64,000 nucleotides of DNA from Bagarius yarrelli (taxonomy: Eukaryota; Chordata; Actinopteri; Siluriformes; Sisoridae): assembly GCA_005784505.1 (NCBI GenBank), contig VCAZ01000048.1:1263761-1327760 (forward strand), in the 5' to 3' direction. The position numbers and the translations under genes were made by a program. Shown here one piece after another: positions 32,791-44,370 of this stretch. The number at the start of each line of letters is the position of its first letter. The first letter of the stretch is position 1. The notes beneath the pieces were generated by a model. That model made no database searches. It worked only from the letters and a program-made list of their open reading frames with translations, and was not told the DNA's origin.

Positions 32791-34015
32791 TTTAGTGACG
32801 TTGTCTGCATACAGAACACTTGCAGTTGCCAGGCACTTGAGGGTGCATAAAATAAAAATCAGGAATTTGGGACACAGCCTCTGTATAGTTGTAAGGTCAT
32901 TTTAAGATGTTCGTACCTTTTTCCTTGAATGAATGAATGAATGACGGAATTATTGAAGTTTTGCCGCCAAAAAATAAAAATAATCTTCAAAAACAATTTC
33001 ACAATTAAAATGTAATTGTAATCGATCACTTCCGCAGACCTTACAATGCTATAGTATCAGGGGTGATAAGTGACCAAAGACCTCACCCAACACCTTGGAA
33101 AACTCACCCCAAACCCTCTTACCCAAAATTAGTGTCTGATTCCATCTAACTAATACTATTCTGAATGAATGAACACAAATCCACACAGATTCTGGAAATT
33201 AGTATCTCTACTTGTATTATGTTGTTCAAAATACACATTTGGGTGTAATAGTCAGGTGTCCCATTTTTTATATATTTTGTATATTGTATATTTGGCAATA
33301 TAGTGTAAAAGAGGAAAGAAACTAGTGTTTCGATGTAGCTCTCTGGCTATTTATAACCAAAGCAAGCGGGAGAGGTGCACTTTCAAAACTGGGACTAATT
33401 AAACCTAGACTAAGATCCATGATGGGCCAAAACCGACTAAATCACCTAACTGTGATGTCTACTGAAAAAGACTTTCTGCCCAAACTGGATTTTACTGGCC
33501 TCATTACCGAAATCAAGAATGAATGAATTGTACTGCACAGTGGTTTATGTCTCAGTATTGATGTGGTGATTTTGTCTCAGTAAAACTGTTCTGCACTGAT
33601 GCAGATGCTGGAGTTTCCATCTGTTGGTTTATAAAGCTCAAAGCGGTTACCAACTTGAACTGTAAATGCAGGGAATTCTGTTGCTTTGCTGTTGATAGTT
33701 CTATATTTTCTTTTTAATTGTTTTGCATCTGTGGTGGCAGAGGAAATGTATTTTTTCCACATTAACATATTTGTCGTGGTGGTGATGACAGTGTTAATGT
33801 AAAACAGAGGAGTGTAGTACATTGTTTAAGCCTCTATACATGTAGTCAGCAAATGTTATACTTTACAAGATTTATTGGTATTTATGTTGTTGCAACTACC
33901 CGTGTTCTCTGCTATTACCACATTTGATAAAGCTGATGTTCTTGACACCCAGTGATTAGATCAGTTTTAATTTTTGCTCAGCAATAATAATGTACATAAA
34001 ACCTATATTAGGGCA

Positions 34016-34268
34016 GGGGCCCTTCTGTGTGACATGTTCTCCCGGAGCTTGTGTGGGTTTACTCCAGGTATTCCGGTTTCCTCCCACAGTCCAAAAACAT
34101 GTATGTAAGGTTTTTTGCTGTTTCTAAATTGCCCATAGGGTTGAGTGTGAGTGTGGCCCTGTGATGGACTGGTGACTGTCCAGGGTGTACCCCTCCTGCC
34201 TTTCACCCTTTCAGAGATGGCTGGAATAGACTCCAGCAGATCCCCAAGACCCCGAATTAGGGAATAAA
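34016..34268 (+). mobile_element. LINE-type 3'-end fragment, family A, copy 1
   Basis: GTGTGGGTTTACTCCAGGTA, TCCGGTTTCCTCCCACAGTC, GATGGACTGGTGACTGTCCA and GGGTGTACCCCTCCTGCC are hallmarks of a very common fish repeat. It ends near CCCCGAATTAGGGAATAAA. Partial copies occur at 38150 and 50196 in the opposite orientation. Confidence 0.75.
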
Positions 34269-34334
34269 ACCTATTTTATTGCACATAATTATCCATGTTT
34301 ACATTTCTTCATTTCCATATCTAGCATTTGTCTA

Positions 34335-34463
34335 TCTTTATTTAGAATAACTTACATTTATCTCTATGTTTCTTATCTCTATTTTTAAACCAAGCAAGCC
34401 CAGCAGTGGCAGCTTTCTTGTAACTGAAACTTTCCAACACTTTAACCACTGAGCCACCACTCC
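34335..34463 (-). mobile_element. Degenerate SINE, copy 6
   Basis: AATAACTTACATTTATCTCT, then CAAGCCCAGCAGTGGCAGC and TTTAACCACTGAGCCACCAC, follow the SINE order of the other copies. The central body is deleted. Confidence 0.65.
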
Positions 34464-34469
34464 ATTAGT

Positions 34470-34830
34470 CTCAGCCTCAGACGTCACGCCCACGAGCCAC
34501 CGACATACGCCACACCTGACTGAAACACTTCAGCAGTTTCAATGTCGTCGTCTAAACGTGTGTGTCTCGTTTTTTGTCACGCTCCAGTGAATGGAAATGA
34601 TTGATTTTGTACATTTTTAAAACGTTCATAAACAAATGATTTACCGGTTGCTTATAGGTATTTTATGACCGGGATATTCCCACGCCCCTAAACATGACGC
34701 GGCTCAAAACGAAGTATCATTGGTTGCTTTACCTGTCAGTCGTACGTACTCTTGGGCGGGGCCTAGCCAATCAAAGTAGCTACGGTTGCCAGACATTCTG
34801 ATGTGAGTCTGAAGGTCTGCCTACGTGAGA
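34470..34830. promoter_or_regulatory. Orphan promoter-like block
   Basis: CpG-enriched stretch with a CRE-like GACGTCA (34480-34486), an inverted CCAAT (ATTGG near 34709), a GC box GGGCGGGGC (34755-34763), and CCAAT (34767-34771). It lies 1.8-2.1 kb upstream of the hnrnpa3 ATG with no gene attached. It could be an alternative hnrnpa3 promoter or a non-coding RNA promoter. Confidence 0.4.
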
Positions 34831-34987
34831 CTACCACTCCAAATTTCTGCTCCCAGACCAGTTTTAATCCTGAAATCATACTTCAGTGTATTAAACATAA
34901 ATGTGTATATATATTGGTTGCTTCTTTTCTTTTTTTTTCCCAACCAGTTGATGCATGATAGTTAACTGGTGTTTATTATTTATTTAT

Positions 34988-35001
34988 CTGCCCCCTGCTG
35001 G
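34988..35001 (-). promoter_or_regulatory. CTCF-core motif, exact consensus match
   Basis: Plus strand CTGCCCCCTGCTGG; the minus strand is CCAGCAGGGGGCAG, which fits CCASYAGRKGGCRS at all 14 positions. It points left, toward hnrnpa3. Confidence 0.65.
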
Positions 35002-35253
35002 CTGTGTAAGCTACAGTAACTAGGATCTATAATTACTATTTCTGAGGTAGGGGAGCTAAACTAATACAAATTACACGCCTAAAAAGTATATAAAATGCTT
35101 ATTTAATTTTAATGAGGAAATATTTAGGTCCACTTTTTAATACTGCCGACGTTTCCTCACTTTGGTACGTTCATTGTTGAAGTAAAGCTCAATACAGTGA
35201 CAAACGTAAAAAATGAATATTTGTGCGTTACGAAGGTCGATAGTGTTTGAAGT

Positions 35254-35267
35254 GCGCCATCTAGTGC
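35254..35267 (-). promoter_or_regulatory. CTCF-core-like motif (13 of 14)
   Basis: Minus strand GCACTAGATGGCGC; only the first base departs from CCASYAGRKGGCRS. Same orientation as the site 266 bases to the left. Confidence 0.5.
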
Positions 35268-35430
35268 ACTAAAATGAAATGCAAGTCGTTTCATAAAAAA
35301 GGCAAAATTAATGCGGTTTTAGGACAATTTAGGAAATATTGGCCTGATTTAACATGCACCAGCGGTTAGGGTCACTGCTGGCCTCACGAATTTTGCTCAT
35401 TGTGATTGTAAAGTTAACTTCTGCCTCTGG

Positions 35431-35605
35431 GAAAGTGTTGGCTCATGGTTAAGGTGTTGGACTACCAACCCAAAGGGGTTCGAATCACAGCTCTGCACCA
35501 AGCCACCACTGCTGGGCCCCTGAGCAAGGCCCTAAACCCCTAACTGCCTAAATAAGATAAATGTAAGCTGAACTGGGCATCTGCCAAATGGTGTAAATGT
35601 CATGA
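35431..35605 (+). mobile_element. tRNA-derived SINE, copy 7
   Basis: Head GTTGGCTCATGGTTAAGGTG, B box GGGTTCGAATC, body TGCTGGGCCCCTGAGCAAGG, tail CATCTGCCAAATGGTGTAAA. Confidence 0.88.
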
Positions 35606-36379
35606 CTGTAATGTTTCAAACAGGGTCTTAAAATGCTACCAAGTCTGAACTTTAGTGACCTCAGCACTATACAGCCCTCCTGCAATAAAAGTTGGGACGA
35701 AGCCTCTATGTAGTCAATTCTTATTCAATCACTGAATATCAAATGAATAAAGTCAGGTACAAACAAACATTTGTTAATATTTTCTCTTTTTGCAATAATT
35801 TTGTATTTTCCTATTTATTTTTAATTAAAAAATGTTTATACATTTAGTATTCATAAATGTTGTTTATTTATTTACTTATTTCCTGAATTCATTTATTTGA
35901 TTTTAAAAGATTTGGGTTTATATCTTTGGGTTTTTCTTTATCGTTCCCTTTATAATATTAAGAAAATATTATTAGTCTTTCAATCTTTTTTATTACCACA
36001 GATGGCTTATTGGCTTCTGTAGTTCAGCGGTAATACAAGCCAATATTTTGATACAGGCAACAAACAGTGAGATCTGAAATGCTCTGCTGTCCTGGAAAAA
36101 TGGTAATTAGCCCCATTGCCTACTTTTTAATGCGCTCTATATACAGCCCTAAATTTGCTGTGAAAATTTACATTTTCCTTGGTGGGCAGTTTGTTTTTTT
36201 AAATAGTTTCCGAAGCTCATAATTTCTGGTCCTATACTGCAAGAGACATCAAATTACCTTTAATATTACGCTGTAATGGTTAAGGTATAATCTTTTAGGT
36301 TCCATCTATATTTTTATAGACCCAGATAATTGACCTACCATAAAAATGCAGTTATATTTGTAGCACAATAATCTGAGAA

Positions 36380-36600
36380 ATGCAAACCTCCAATACTGCT
36401 TTCCAACAACCTAACACAGATCAAGGAAAGGGATGCCAGAACATGCAAGGATATGCCACAATTTTCAGACCCTCTGCAAAAGCATTGTTACTGGATTCTC
36501 TTTCTATTTTCTCTTGCCGTTGTGGCAATAATAGTTTTTTTGTCATTATTCTTGCACTGTTGTTTATCTGTACACTGTAACCCTGGACCAAACAGAAAAT
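36380..36600 (+). pseudogene. Decayed LINE ORF fragment with NPGP motif
   Basis: Frame 36453-36755 has a hydrophobic run (WILFLFSLAVVAIIVFLSLF) followed by CLSVHCNPGPN. Fish L2/CR1-type LINE proteins often carry a leucine-rich stretch ending in GDVHPNPGP, and the VH-x-NPGP part is kept here. No reverse transcriptase is nearby. This is a relic at best, and a chance resemblance is possible. Confidence 0.4.
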
Positions 36601-37199
36601 ATTACATTCAAACTTTTACAGTTGTTCAGCTCATAATAAAAAAAAACTTTAACTGCACATTGTCGAACAGGTTTTGCCCAGACTTTGATTTCAGGCCTGC
36701 GGTCGTACTACTGTGTGGGTCTGGCCGATATGACAGTATATATCATTACAGCTGAATAAATTAATAAAGCTAATAGATTTATTTTTATTTTATTTTTTTA
36801 AAGAAGTGGGCTCGGCTAACTCATGTGCAGGGTGCTTGAGCCAGAGCAAGACTGCAAGATTGCAAAATCACGTGTGAGACTAAGGAAAACGCTGGGAGTC
36901 AAAACCATGAAGAACGAAAAACAAACAAATAAGGATTGTTTTTAATGGTTACATATTTATATTAGAATATTTCTGATTATTATTTTGGTGGTATTTATTT
37001 TATACCTGTGAAAAGCTTTTAATTGAGGAAATTTATAATAATAATGTTTGTCACATACAGTGGACTTTGTTGTTTTAGTAAGGTAAATCCAAGTTCTTAT
37101 TTTATTTAACATATTTATTAAGGACCAAATAAATTGAAAAAATAAAAATAAGTCACGTTCTTTTCATTTCTGAAGTATTTAAGTTTATTAATTATATAA

Positions 37200-37320
37200 A
37201 GCCCTTTTGCTAATTATCCGGAATATTTAAATAACTATATCGTGAAATATATTGTTACCGTGAAATAAAATTACTCATACCGTGATATAGAATTTTGGTC
37301 ATACCGCCCACCCCTCTTGT
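37200..37320. mobile_element. DNA transposon end remnant (hAT-like)
   Basis: ATATCGTGAAATATATTG, ACCGTGAAATAAAATTACTC and ATACCGTGATATAGAA, followed by ATACCGCCCACCCCTC. This is the terminal pattern of an abundant fish repeat. The partner end is unclear. Confidence 0.5.
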
Positions 37321-37520
37321 GTAATCATAAATCAACTCAAAAGTAACTATAGTCTTATAGTTAATCCTGGAATTTTCCAATAGTTTATTGAAGACAATCC
37401 CAACAGTTAATTTATAATACTAAATAATTTTTTTAAACTGATATTATTTTATTTTTAGAGATCAATCACTGAGTTTTAGATGTGGGCAATCCAAAACATG
37501 TTTAGTTGAGCCCACACCTT

Positions 37521-37534
37521 GCGCCCCCTGCTGC
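37521..37534 (-). promoter_or_regulatory. CTCF-core-like motif (13 of 14)
   Basis: Plus strand GCGCCCCCTGCTGC; the minus strand is GCAGCAGGGGGCGC, with only the first base off consensus. It points left, like 34988 and 35254. Confidence 0.5.
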
Positions 37535-38149
37535 CTGTGTAACCTTAAGTTACTATAATCAATATTTGCTGTCATTACTGACACTTGTTGTATATAACTA
37601 TCTCAATAAACATAAGAGAATAAAAACCAAGAGCTGTAGCTGTGCTTGTGTGTTACTGTAATATAACATAATCACTTAAAATTTCTTCAATTCACATATA
37701 TTCTATATTGTTTAAAATATTATATTGTTTTTTATGTACAAAGCCACTCTTTATGAACAAATAAACACTATAATTTGTAACAGTATTTATTAGTTATATA
37801 TTATTATATATCAATGTTTTTAAATATATACTAGTATATCGAATTTTAAGGCTCGCACACTGGAGGTACAGATTCGGGTGGTTTTCAGCAACAACTTTCC
37901 TCAAAAGTCATTCCGTCCCCATCCATTTAAGTAAAATGATTGATGCCACCGGTGCCTATGTAGAAATTTAAAGATTTGCATTTACTTTCGTATGTAAATA
38001 AAGTACATGTACAATTTGTTTGAATAAATTTGTATTTGAAATATAGACTCTATTATCTATTATCAGTTTTTATGTCCTGTTACTTTTCACCCACTCTGTT
38101 TATAAACATAGGATCTTGCTTTCATTCAAAATCCTTTTTGTAACATTTA

Positions 38150-38300
38150 TTAATTTATTCATCTTCGATACCCGCTTACTCCCTAATTCGAGGTCACAGG
38201 GATCTGCTGGAGTTTATCCCAGCTGGCTCTGAAAGGGCGAAAGGCAGGAGGGGACACCCTGGACAGGTCGCCAGTCTATCCCAGGGCCACACACACTCCA
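38150..38300 (-). mobile_element. LINE-type 3'-end fragment, family A, copy 2
   Basis: Inverse of part of the 34016 repeat: CCCTAATTCGAGGTCACAGG, GATCTGCTGGAGTTTATCCC and CCTGGACAGGTCGCCAGTCT. Confidence 0.75.
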
Positions 38301-39361
38301 CTAAGCCTCCAATCATAACAAAGTCCTTCATATTCACATTTTGTGCCATATACCATTTAAAACATGTTTCGATGAAATAGCACTGGATATATCACCTTTG
38401 CAAAGAGACTATTTTTAGATTACAATGATTTGTAAAAATTTCTGATTTAAAGCAATTAAACAAAAATGTGTTGATATAGGTTTGTATAATTGTGCAAATA
38501 ATTGTACTTTTAAGATAATAGATTTAATAATTCACTCTGTACAATTCAAAATGTAATGCTACAGAGCAATTATTTAATCTGTTAACTTTAATCTGTAACT
38601 TTACCTTCTAAGTCTACAGCTTACAAATTTGTCACTTTATTGTTTGTATAGTTGTAGTGCAAACATCAATGTGTATCATGTCATTTTGCGCTCCTCGAGT
38701 AAAATTGTTCAAAGCTTAAATGGTTAAATTTGTTTTCCTTTCTACTAAATAGCAATAAATTGAATTAATGAATCATTGAAATATTATTACAAAGGAATTT
38801 TAGAAGTTTCTCAGGGTGAACATAAAATCTGTTACATACTGTGTGCTTATAATGCGATGCACATTTGCACGTTTATTTCCTTTTTTGGATCAGTAACATT
38901 AGCATTGTTTAATCATTAGACTGGCGTTTATTATTAGTTGGCACCATTTTTTGTCAAGCTGCGGCACAATATTCACTAGAGGAAAAAAAAAATATTACTG
39001 AGCCAAATTAGAGCACAGAAATACACATAGCTAAGCAACTTGTTAAATCCCATATAGCCACATAAAATGTTTAAAGGCTTTAATCAATCAAGTTAAAATT
39101 ACATATAATGTTTATTAATAAGTTAGTATTAATAAGTTCTTATAAATTTGTCCTTACTGAATATTTCCTATCTATATATCCACCTGACAGAAACTGACTT
39201 TATAAGGGTGACGTAAGGGCCCATGCACACAGCCCAGATTCATGCAGCTTGATTAGCATTTGCTATTTATAACAGTGACTGACAGCAGTGGTTTGCATTA
39301 ACTACTTTTAGCATTTTGTTTTTAATAAATTATACAATTTTTTAAATTTAATTATATTAAA

Positions 39362-39613
39362 AGTGGTGGCCTCAAATGGTTAAGGTGCTGAGTTTGTTAA
39401 TCTGAAGACCAGAAACACCTGGGTTCAAGCCCCACCTCTGGCAAGTCAACCACTGTTGGGTCCTTGAGCAAGACCCTTAACCCCTCCTGCTCCAGGGGCG
39501 CTGTATCATAGCTGACCCTGCGCTCTGACCCCCAACTTACTAAGATGGGATATGCGAAAAATGCATTTCATTGGCTCTGTACACGTACCTTACACAATGA
39601 CAATGAATTGAAT
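39362..39613 (+). mobile_element. tRNA-derived SINE, second subfamily, copy 2
   Basis: Head GTGGTGGCCTCAAATGGTTA, B box GGGTTCAAGCCCC, then the body CTCCAGGGGCGCTGTATCAT and the tail GAAAAATGCATTTCATTGGC shared with 9293-9521. Confidence 0.82.
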
Positions 39614-40435
39614 ATACTATACTACTACTATACTATATTATTTCAATATAATTGTTCCCCTAGAAATGTATGTCAAACATATTAAATAAAAAAAAAATAT
39701 ATTGATAAACATTTATGTCCATAAAATCAGTGTAGGTTATAAGAATAAGGATAAAAAAAAAAACATATTTCTTGTGATGAGTTTTGTGATTTGACAGATG
39801 TTTCCATCATGGTAATTGCTCTAGCATGTTTACTCTGCACCTGCATTTCGGTATCCTTCAGCCATCACGGCTTTTATCTTAAAATAAAGACAGCAGTCTA
39901 GAGTTTATGGAAAGCACAGTTGTCTGAAAAAGACCAATAATTCTCAGCATGAGTATGTGTTTAAAACAAGACCAGGTAAAGGTATGCAGAAAATTCAGTG
40001 GACGTCTATTTCTTATCTCACACACTTGAACACATGAGTCTCTTTCTTTTCATGATGCTTTGCAGAGACAAACCTTTTTTCATAAGTTTCCTTCATTCTA
40101 TTGCTGTCTCTAATGCTGCAGGGTTTTGGGCAAATTCTTAATACATTTAATTATTTTGGCAGGCATTTATTTAATTCATTTGTTTAATTGTTGATTTTTT
40201 TTAATGCCGATGCCTTTTTCCAGGGGGCATTTCTTTATTTTGTGTGTTTCTAGGACTGTGTTTTAGTTTAGTAGTGTATGACTAAACATTGACTGATTTG
40301 ATGAGGAGTTTTCCTTATTGCAACGCATGGACATGTCTGTAGTGCAGCTGTTTGTCACACACCTTTACTCTGTGTGTCTCGACAGAGAGATATTTTGTAA
40401 CCCGAACACAAGCTCACTTATACATATATACATAT

Positions 40436-40590
40436 TTTATATACACTATCCGAGCAAATGTTTTGGTCACCTGATTATCACATCTATGAGTGTCGTATGT
40501 CTAAGTTGAGTCTTTCTTTCACTCTTATAATAACCTTCACACTTCCGAAAATGCTTTACATTAGATTTTGGAGCTTTGGATGAATTTGCT
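40436..40590. mobile_element. MITE fragment
   Basis: ATACACTATCCGAGCAAATG, then GGTCACCTGATTATCACATC and TAGATTTTGGAGCTTTGG, resemble in order the fish MITE with ACACTATATGGCCAAAAGTA ends. Diverged and partial. Confidence 0.5.
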
Positions 40591-41481
40591 TATTCAGACA
40601 CAACATTATTAACAATATAATTATAATATTAATGATATAACACACTTTCTGATTACTTTTTTAAATATTCATAATAATAAACACCATTAGAAAACAAAAA
40701 AGTGCAGTATTTTGTGCAGCTTGCTCTTAATCATAACAAGCAATATAAGTAATATTACACATATTGGATACGGGAATATTTTTTGATCAACCTATTTATG
40801 CTTAAATATTAATTCTACTTTTAATTAGATTAATTGATTACTTTTAAGACTGGTTTATTTCCTCATTACAAGACTAACTTTTTTTCACATTAAAATTTGT
40901 GCTTAAATAAAAGGATAATATAGATAGTTGGTGGAAAAATAGGCTATAATTATTTTAAAGGCTTGCCCAACTTTAATTGGTCTGCATCAATCTACTGCTT
41001 TACCCTGTCCTTTGTAAAGGGAATTTATCTTTTTGTGTCACTGTTTGGCTGAAAAATGGATGACGTAACCCTGGTGGGCAAAGTGTCATCTTTTCTGGGT
41101 TTTAAGACAGCACTTAAGACAATAATTAAACCAAGTTTTATACCTGTTCCAGAAACCCAAATGATAGTTTTGCTGTCTCTTTGCTGCACCAGGACCGGTC
41201 AGTCGAACACTGAGATAAATCTTAATAAGGTGGAGCATGCAGTCAATGTGCTTTTTTGCCCCAGGCAAAAGATGAGGCATTACTGTTAGACAGTATAGTG
41301 TAATGTTATTATTTTACACAAATTGTGTAATTTTGTTGCAGTGTACTTATATTGTTTTTGTTGCAATCTACCATTACCAAATTAATAACACATTTGCCAT
41401 ATTCTGCAACACAAGCTGCAAATGAAGCAATGCACAATGACTATGAACGTAACCGCTAAAATTCCTTGTGTATTTGCATCA

Positions 41482-41495
41482 CCAGTAGATGGCGC
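41482..41495 (+). promoter_or_regulatory. CTCF-core motif, exact consensus match
   Basis: CCAGTAGATGGCGC fits CCASYAGRKGGCRS at all 14 positions. It points right, into the gene-free region, opposite to the sites at 34988-37534. Confidence 0.65.
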
Positions 41496-43749
41496 AAGAA
41501 GACGCTTTATTTGATAAAGACTACTGATACATTTTTACATTTTGTAAAATTATAAAGTAACAAAAATCGTATTATATATTATTTTATGATACTAAATTAA
41601 TTAATTTAGTCATTAATCAATTGATGCCGTGAAGTCTAGTATATTAAATGCAACAAGCACCCAGCCAAAGTCTATTTCTAGTCATAGTTCCATTTATTAA
41701 GCAAAAAACTGTACATCTTCTTATTTACATAAATACAGAAATAACCAGAATTGTTCTTCTTCCTATTATTATGTTGCTGCTATTATTGTTATTGTTTTTT
41801 TCATGATATAAATATAAAAAAACATACATTTATCTAGCTCGATTTTTGAAATTGGTAATTATGTGCATAAATGTTATTTATACACTGTTTATTTGTTTTT
41901 GTTAATTGCTTTGCTTTTACGAGCGTATGGAAAAGATCTATTGTAGCAATTAATACTGCTATTATTGAAATATAATAAATGTCCAAAACTATAACAACAA
42001 CAACTACTACTACTATTAATAATACTGATAATTAATAAACTAACATTAAAAATGAATTAAATCTAAACTGAAAAATGTTTCTGTTGTCAAAAAAACAGAA
42101 TTAAAGCAAATGTTTTAGCCCTAGTAATCAGCCTTCCTGCACCTTCACTGACCCTTAGATGGAGCTATTACCCACAAAAAACTTAAATCATTTCATATTA
42201 TATTGGGAAATTGCATCTGCTATTTATTTTCTACAGTAAATCCTTAGCTGTCAACTCACAGTGATATTAGCTTATCACTAGCAAACAACAGCAAAAACAT
42301 GTCTATATTCTGTTCAGATCAGGATTGATTTTATTCATTTAAATAAAATCATGATTTCTTTAACTGGACAATAGTGTCCTCTTCAAACAAAGCCACTATT
42401 TATCTTTAACACAACCTGGATATTTCTCTGTAATCTGTTGGTGGACATTTTGGTGTAGAAAATTGAGTGATTTCATTCAGAAAGTCACGTTTGGTTTGCC
42501 CAGCCAGCCAACAACTCATTAGCATGGTGAAGGATTAGCATTTAGAGTGGCTGTAAACACACAACTACTGCTCTGGCATTAAAAACCCTCTTCTGATTAA
42601 AACAGCCAAAATTCCAGCTACCAGGCATCTGTATCTTACTCCAAAAAACCCCACAACCAAACTAAAAGTAAAGTGTCCAACTTAATAAAGTGTAAACTCA
42701 TAAATTTAGCCAATAAAAACACTAAACGGTCCCAATGTAAGAGTTATAGGAGAAAAATAAACAGTGTCTTTGGCATAATAAGTGGGTCTGTAAATTGTGT
42801 AAAAACCCCCCCCAAACTTGTATGCTGTGTACTCCTAAGTGCACCAGCACATACTGTATCCCACATACTGTTATTAATAGTGAAGAAGAAAAAAAAGACC
42901 TTTGCAAAAACGAATAGATGCAATAATCCTAAAAATTAATGTCAGTCAGGTATCTTTAACCTACTGAAAATGCTGTTAACCTGTGTTTTTCAGATGCTGA
43001 ATTGAAAAAAAGGGTTTACTAAAATTAGTTTGCACCATCATCTTTATGAATGTTGCATACATTGCAACATCTTACATAAATAATAGTAAGTATAGTTGAA
43101 TATTATGCATAAACATATTGAGTATTGTTGTAAAGAATTTGTAAAGAAGGAAGGAATGAAGAATGCGGGAAACTAAATCATTAAGATGAGGAAAAGGATT
43201 ATGATATAAATGTTTGATAGACATAGGGAGGAAGGGAAGGTCCCTAGACTAAGGGAGAGTCTGGAATGTTCCAAAGTTTAGTCTGGAATTTAAAACATAT
43301 ATGAGGTATGGAGAATTAAAACACTAAAAATGGAAAGAAACATTGAAACAGACATGCTATCTATTTGTTTGACACAAAATCAAGCATACATACTTGGTTA
43401 TGTTCTATCTATAAGAATAGTATAATATTTTTCCTTTTATATGATTAGACATGTTGGAAAACAACCTGATTTGTTCCAGCACTGGTTCTTCACATCAATG
43501 ATTCATATTAAACTTGTTTGTTATCTAACAGCACTTTAATGGACACTGTGTATAAACACTAATATGTAAAGCCAAAGGGCCACTTCAGGACCAGGGTTGG
43601 AAACCTGATGACAAAAAGTTCCCAGAATAAAATATACAAATGACAAGATAAGATCATTTAATTAAAATCATTTGCATCAACTCCAATTGAAATATGTTGC
43701 ATGTGATTTGCTTAATTCTGAAGCAAATAAATGCGATTCATTACACGTA

Positions 43750-43921
43750 CAACATTTGATCATCCAAAGCATCTTACATTTATCTTTTTTATACAACTGA
43801 GCAACTGGGGTTAGGGGCCTTGCTCAAGGGACCAATGTTGGAAACATGGTGGTGCTGGGAATCAAACCCACAATCTTCTAGTTAGCAGTCCAACAGCTTA
43901 ACCACTGAGCTTCCACTTCCT
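43750..43921 (-). mobile_element. tRNA-derived SINE, copy 8
   Basis: Same unit as at 8787. Body GGGGCCTTGCTCAAGGGACC, head ending CACTGAGCTTCCACTTCC. Confidence 0.85.
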
Positions 43922-44370
43922 CTAATTTAACAATCAAGATACACATTTATAAACAGTATACAATTTGCATTGAAATGTAAATTTCTTCTCCACAGATAGA
44001 ACACATGATTAACTAAATGACAAACTAAAAATGACATTATATTTACTAAAATACATTTTTACAATTCATATAATTGAAAGTTTATTTTTTCTATGCAGAA
44101 TCCTACACGGTATGATGATAGAATCCTACATGTTTTTTTGACTGTCTGGCTTTGAGATGGTACACAGCATGATAAAGAAAAAAACATAATAATAAAAAAA
44201 ACAACAGTATTAATAAGTAAAGTATTAGAGCATATAATTAGTATGAATTGTAAGCATATTTACATATACTATGATAACATGTGGCCAGTAGTAGAACAAA
44301 AATATATATAAATATAAATAGAGAAAAGAAAATATGGGGATGCGTCCATGTAAAATTGTTTAATGCAGGC

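Larger units (their letters stand above)
32791..44370. other. Gene-free region upstream of hnrnpa3
   Basis: No protein gene is supported. It contains an orphan promoter-like block (34470-34830), CTCF-like motifs (34988, 35254, 37521, 41482), SINEs (34335, 35431, 39362, 43750), LINE 3'-end fragments (34016, 38150), a decayed LINE ORF (36380), and MITE/hAT remnants (37200, 40436). The rest is AT-rich unique DNA without recognisable features. Confidence 0.7.
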
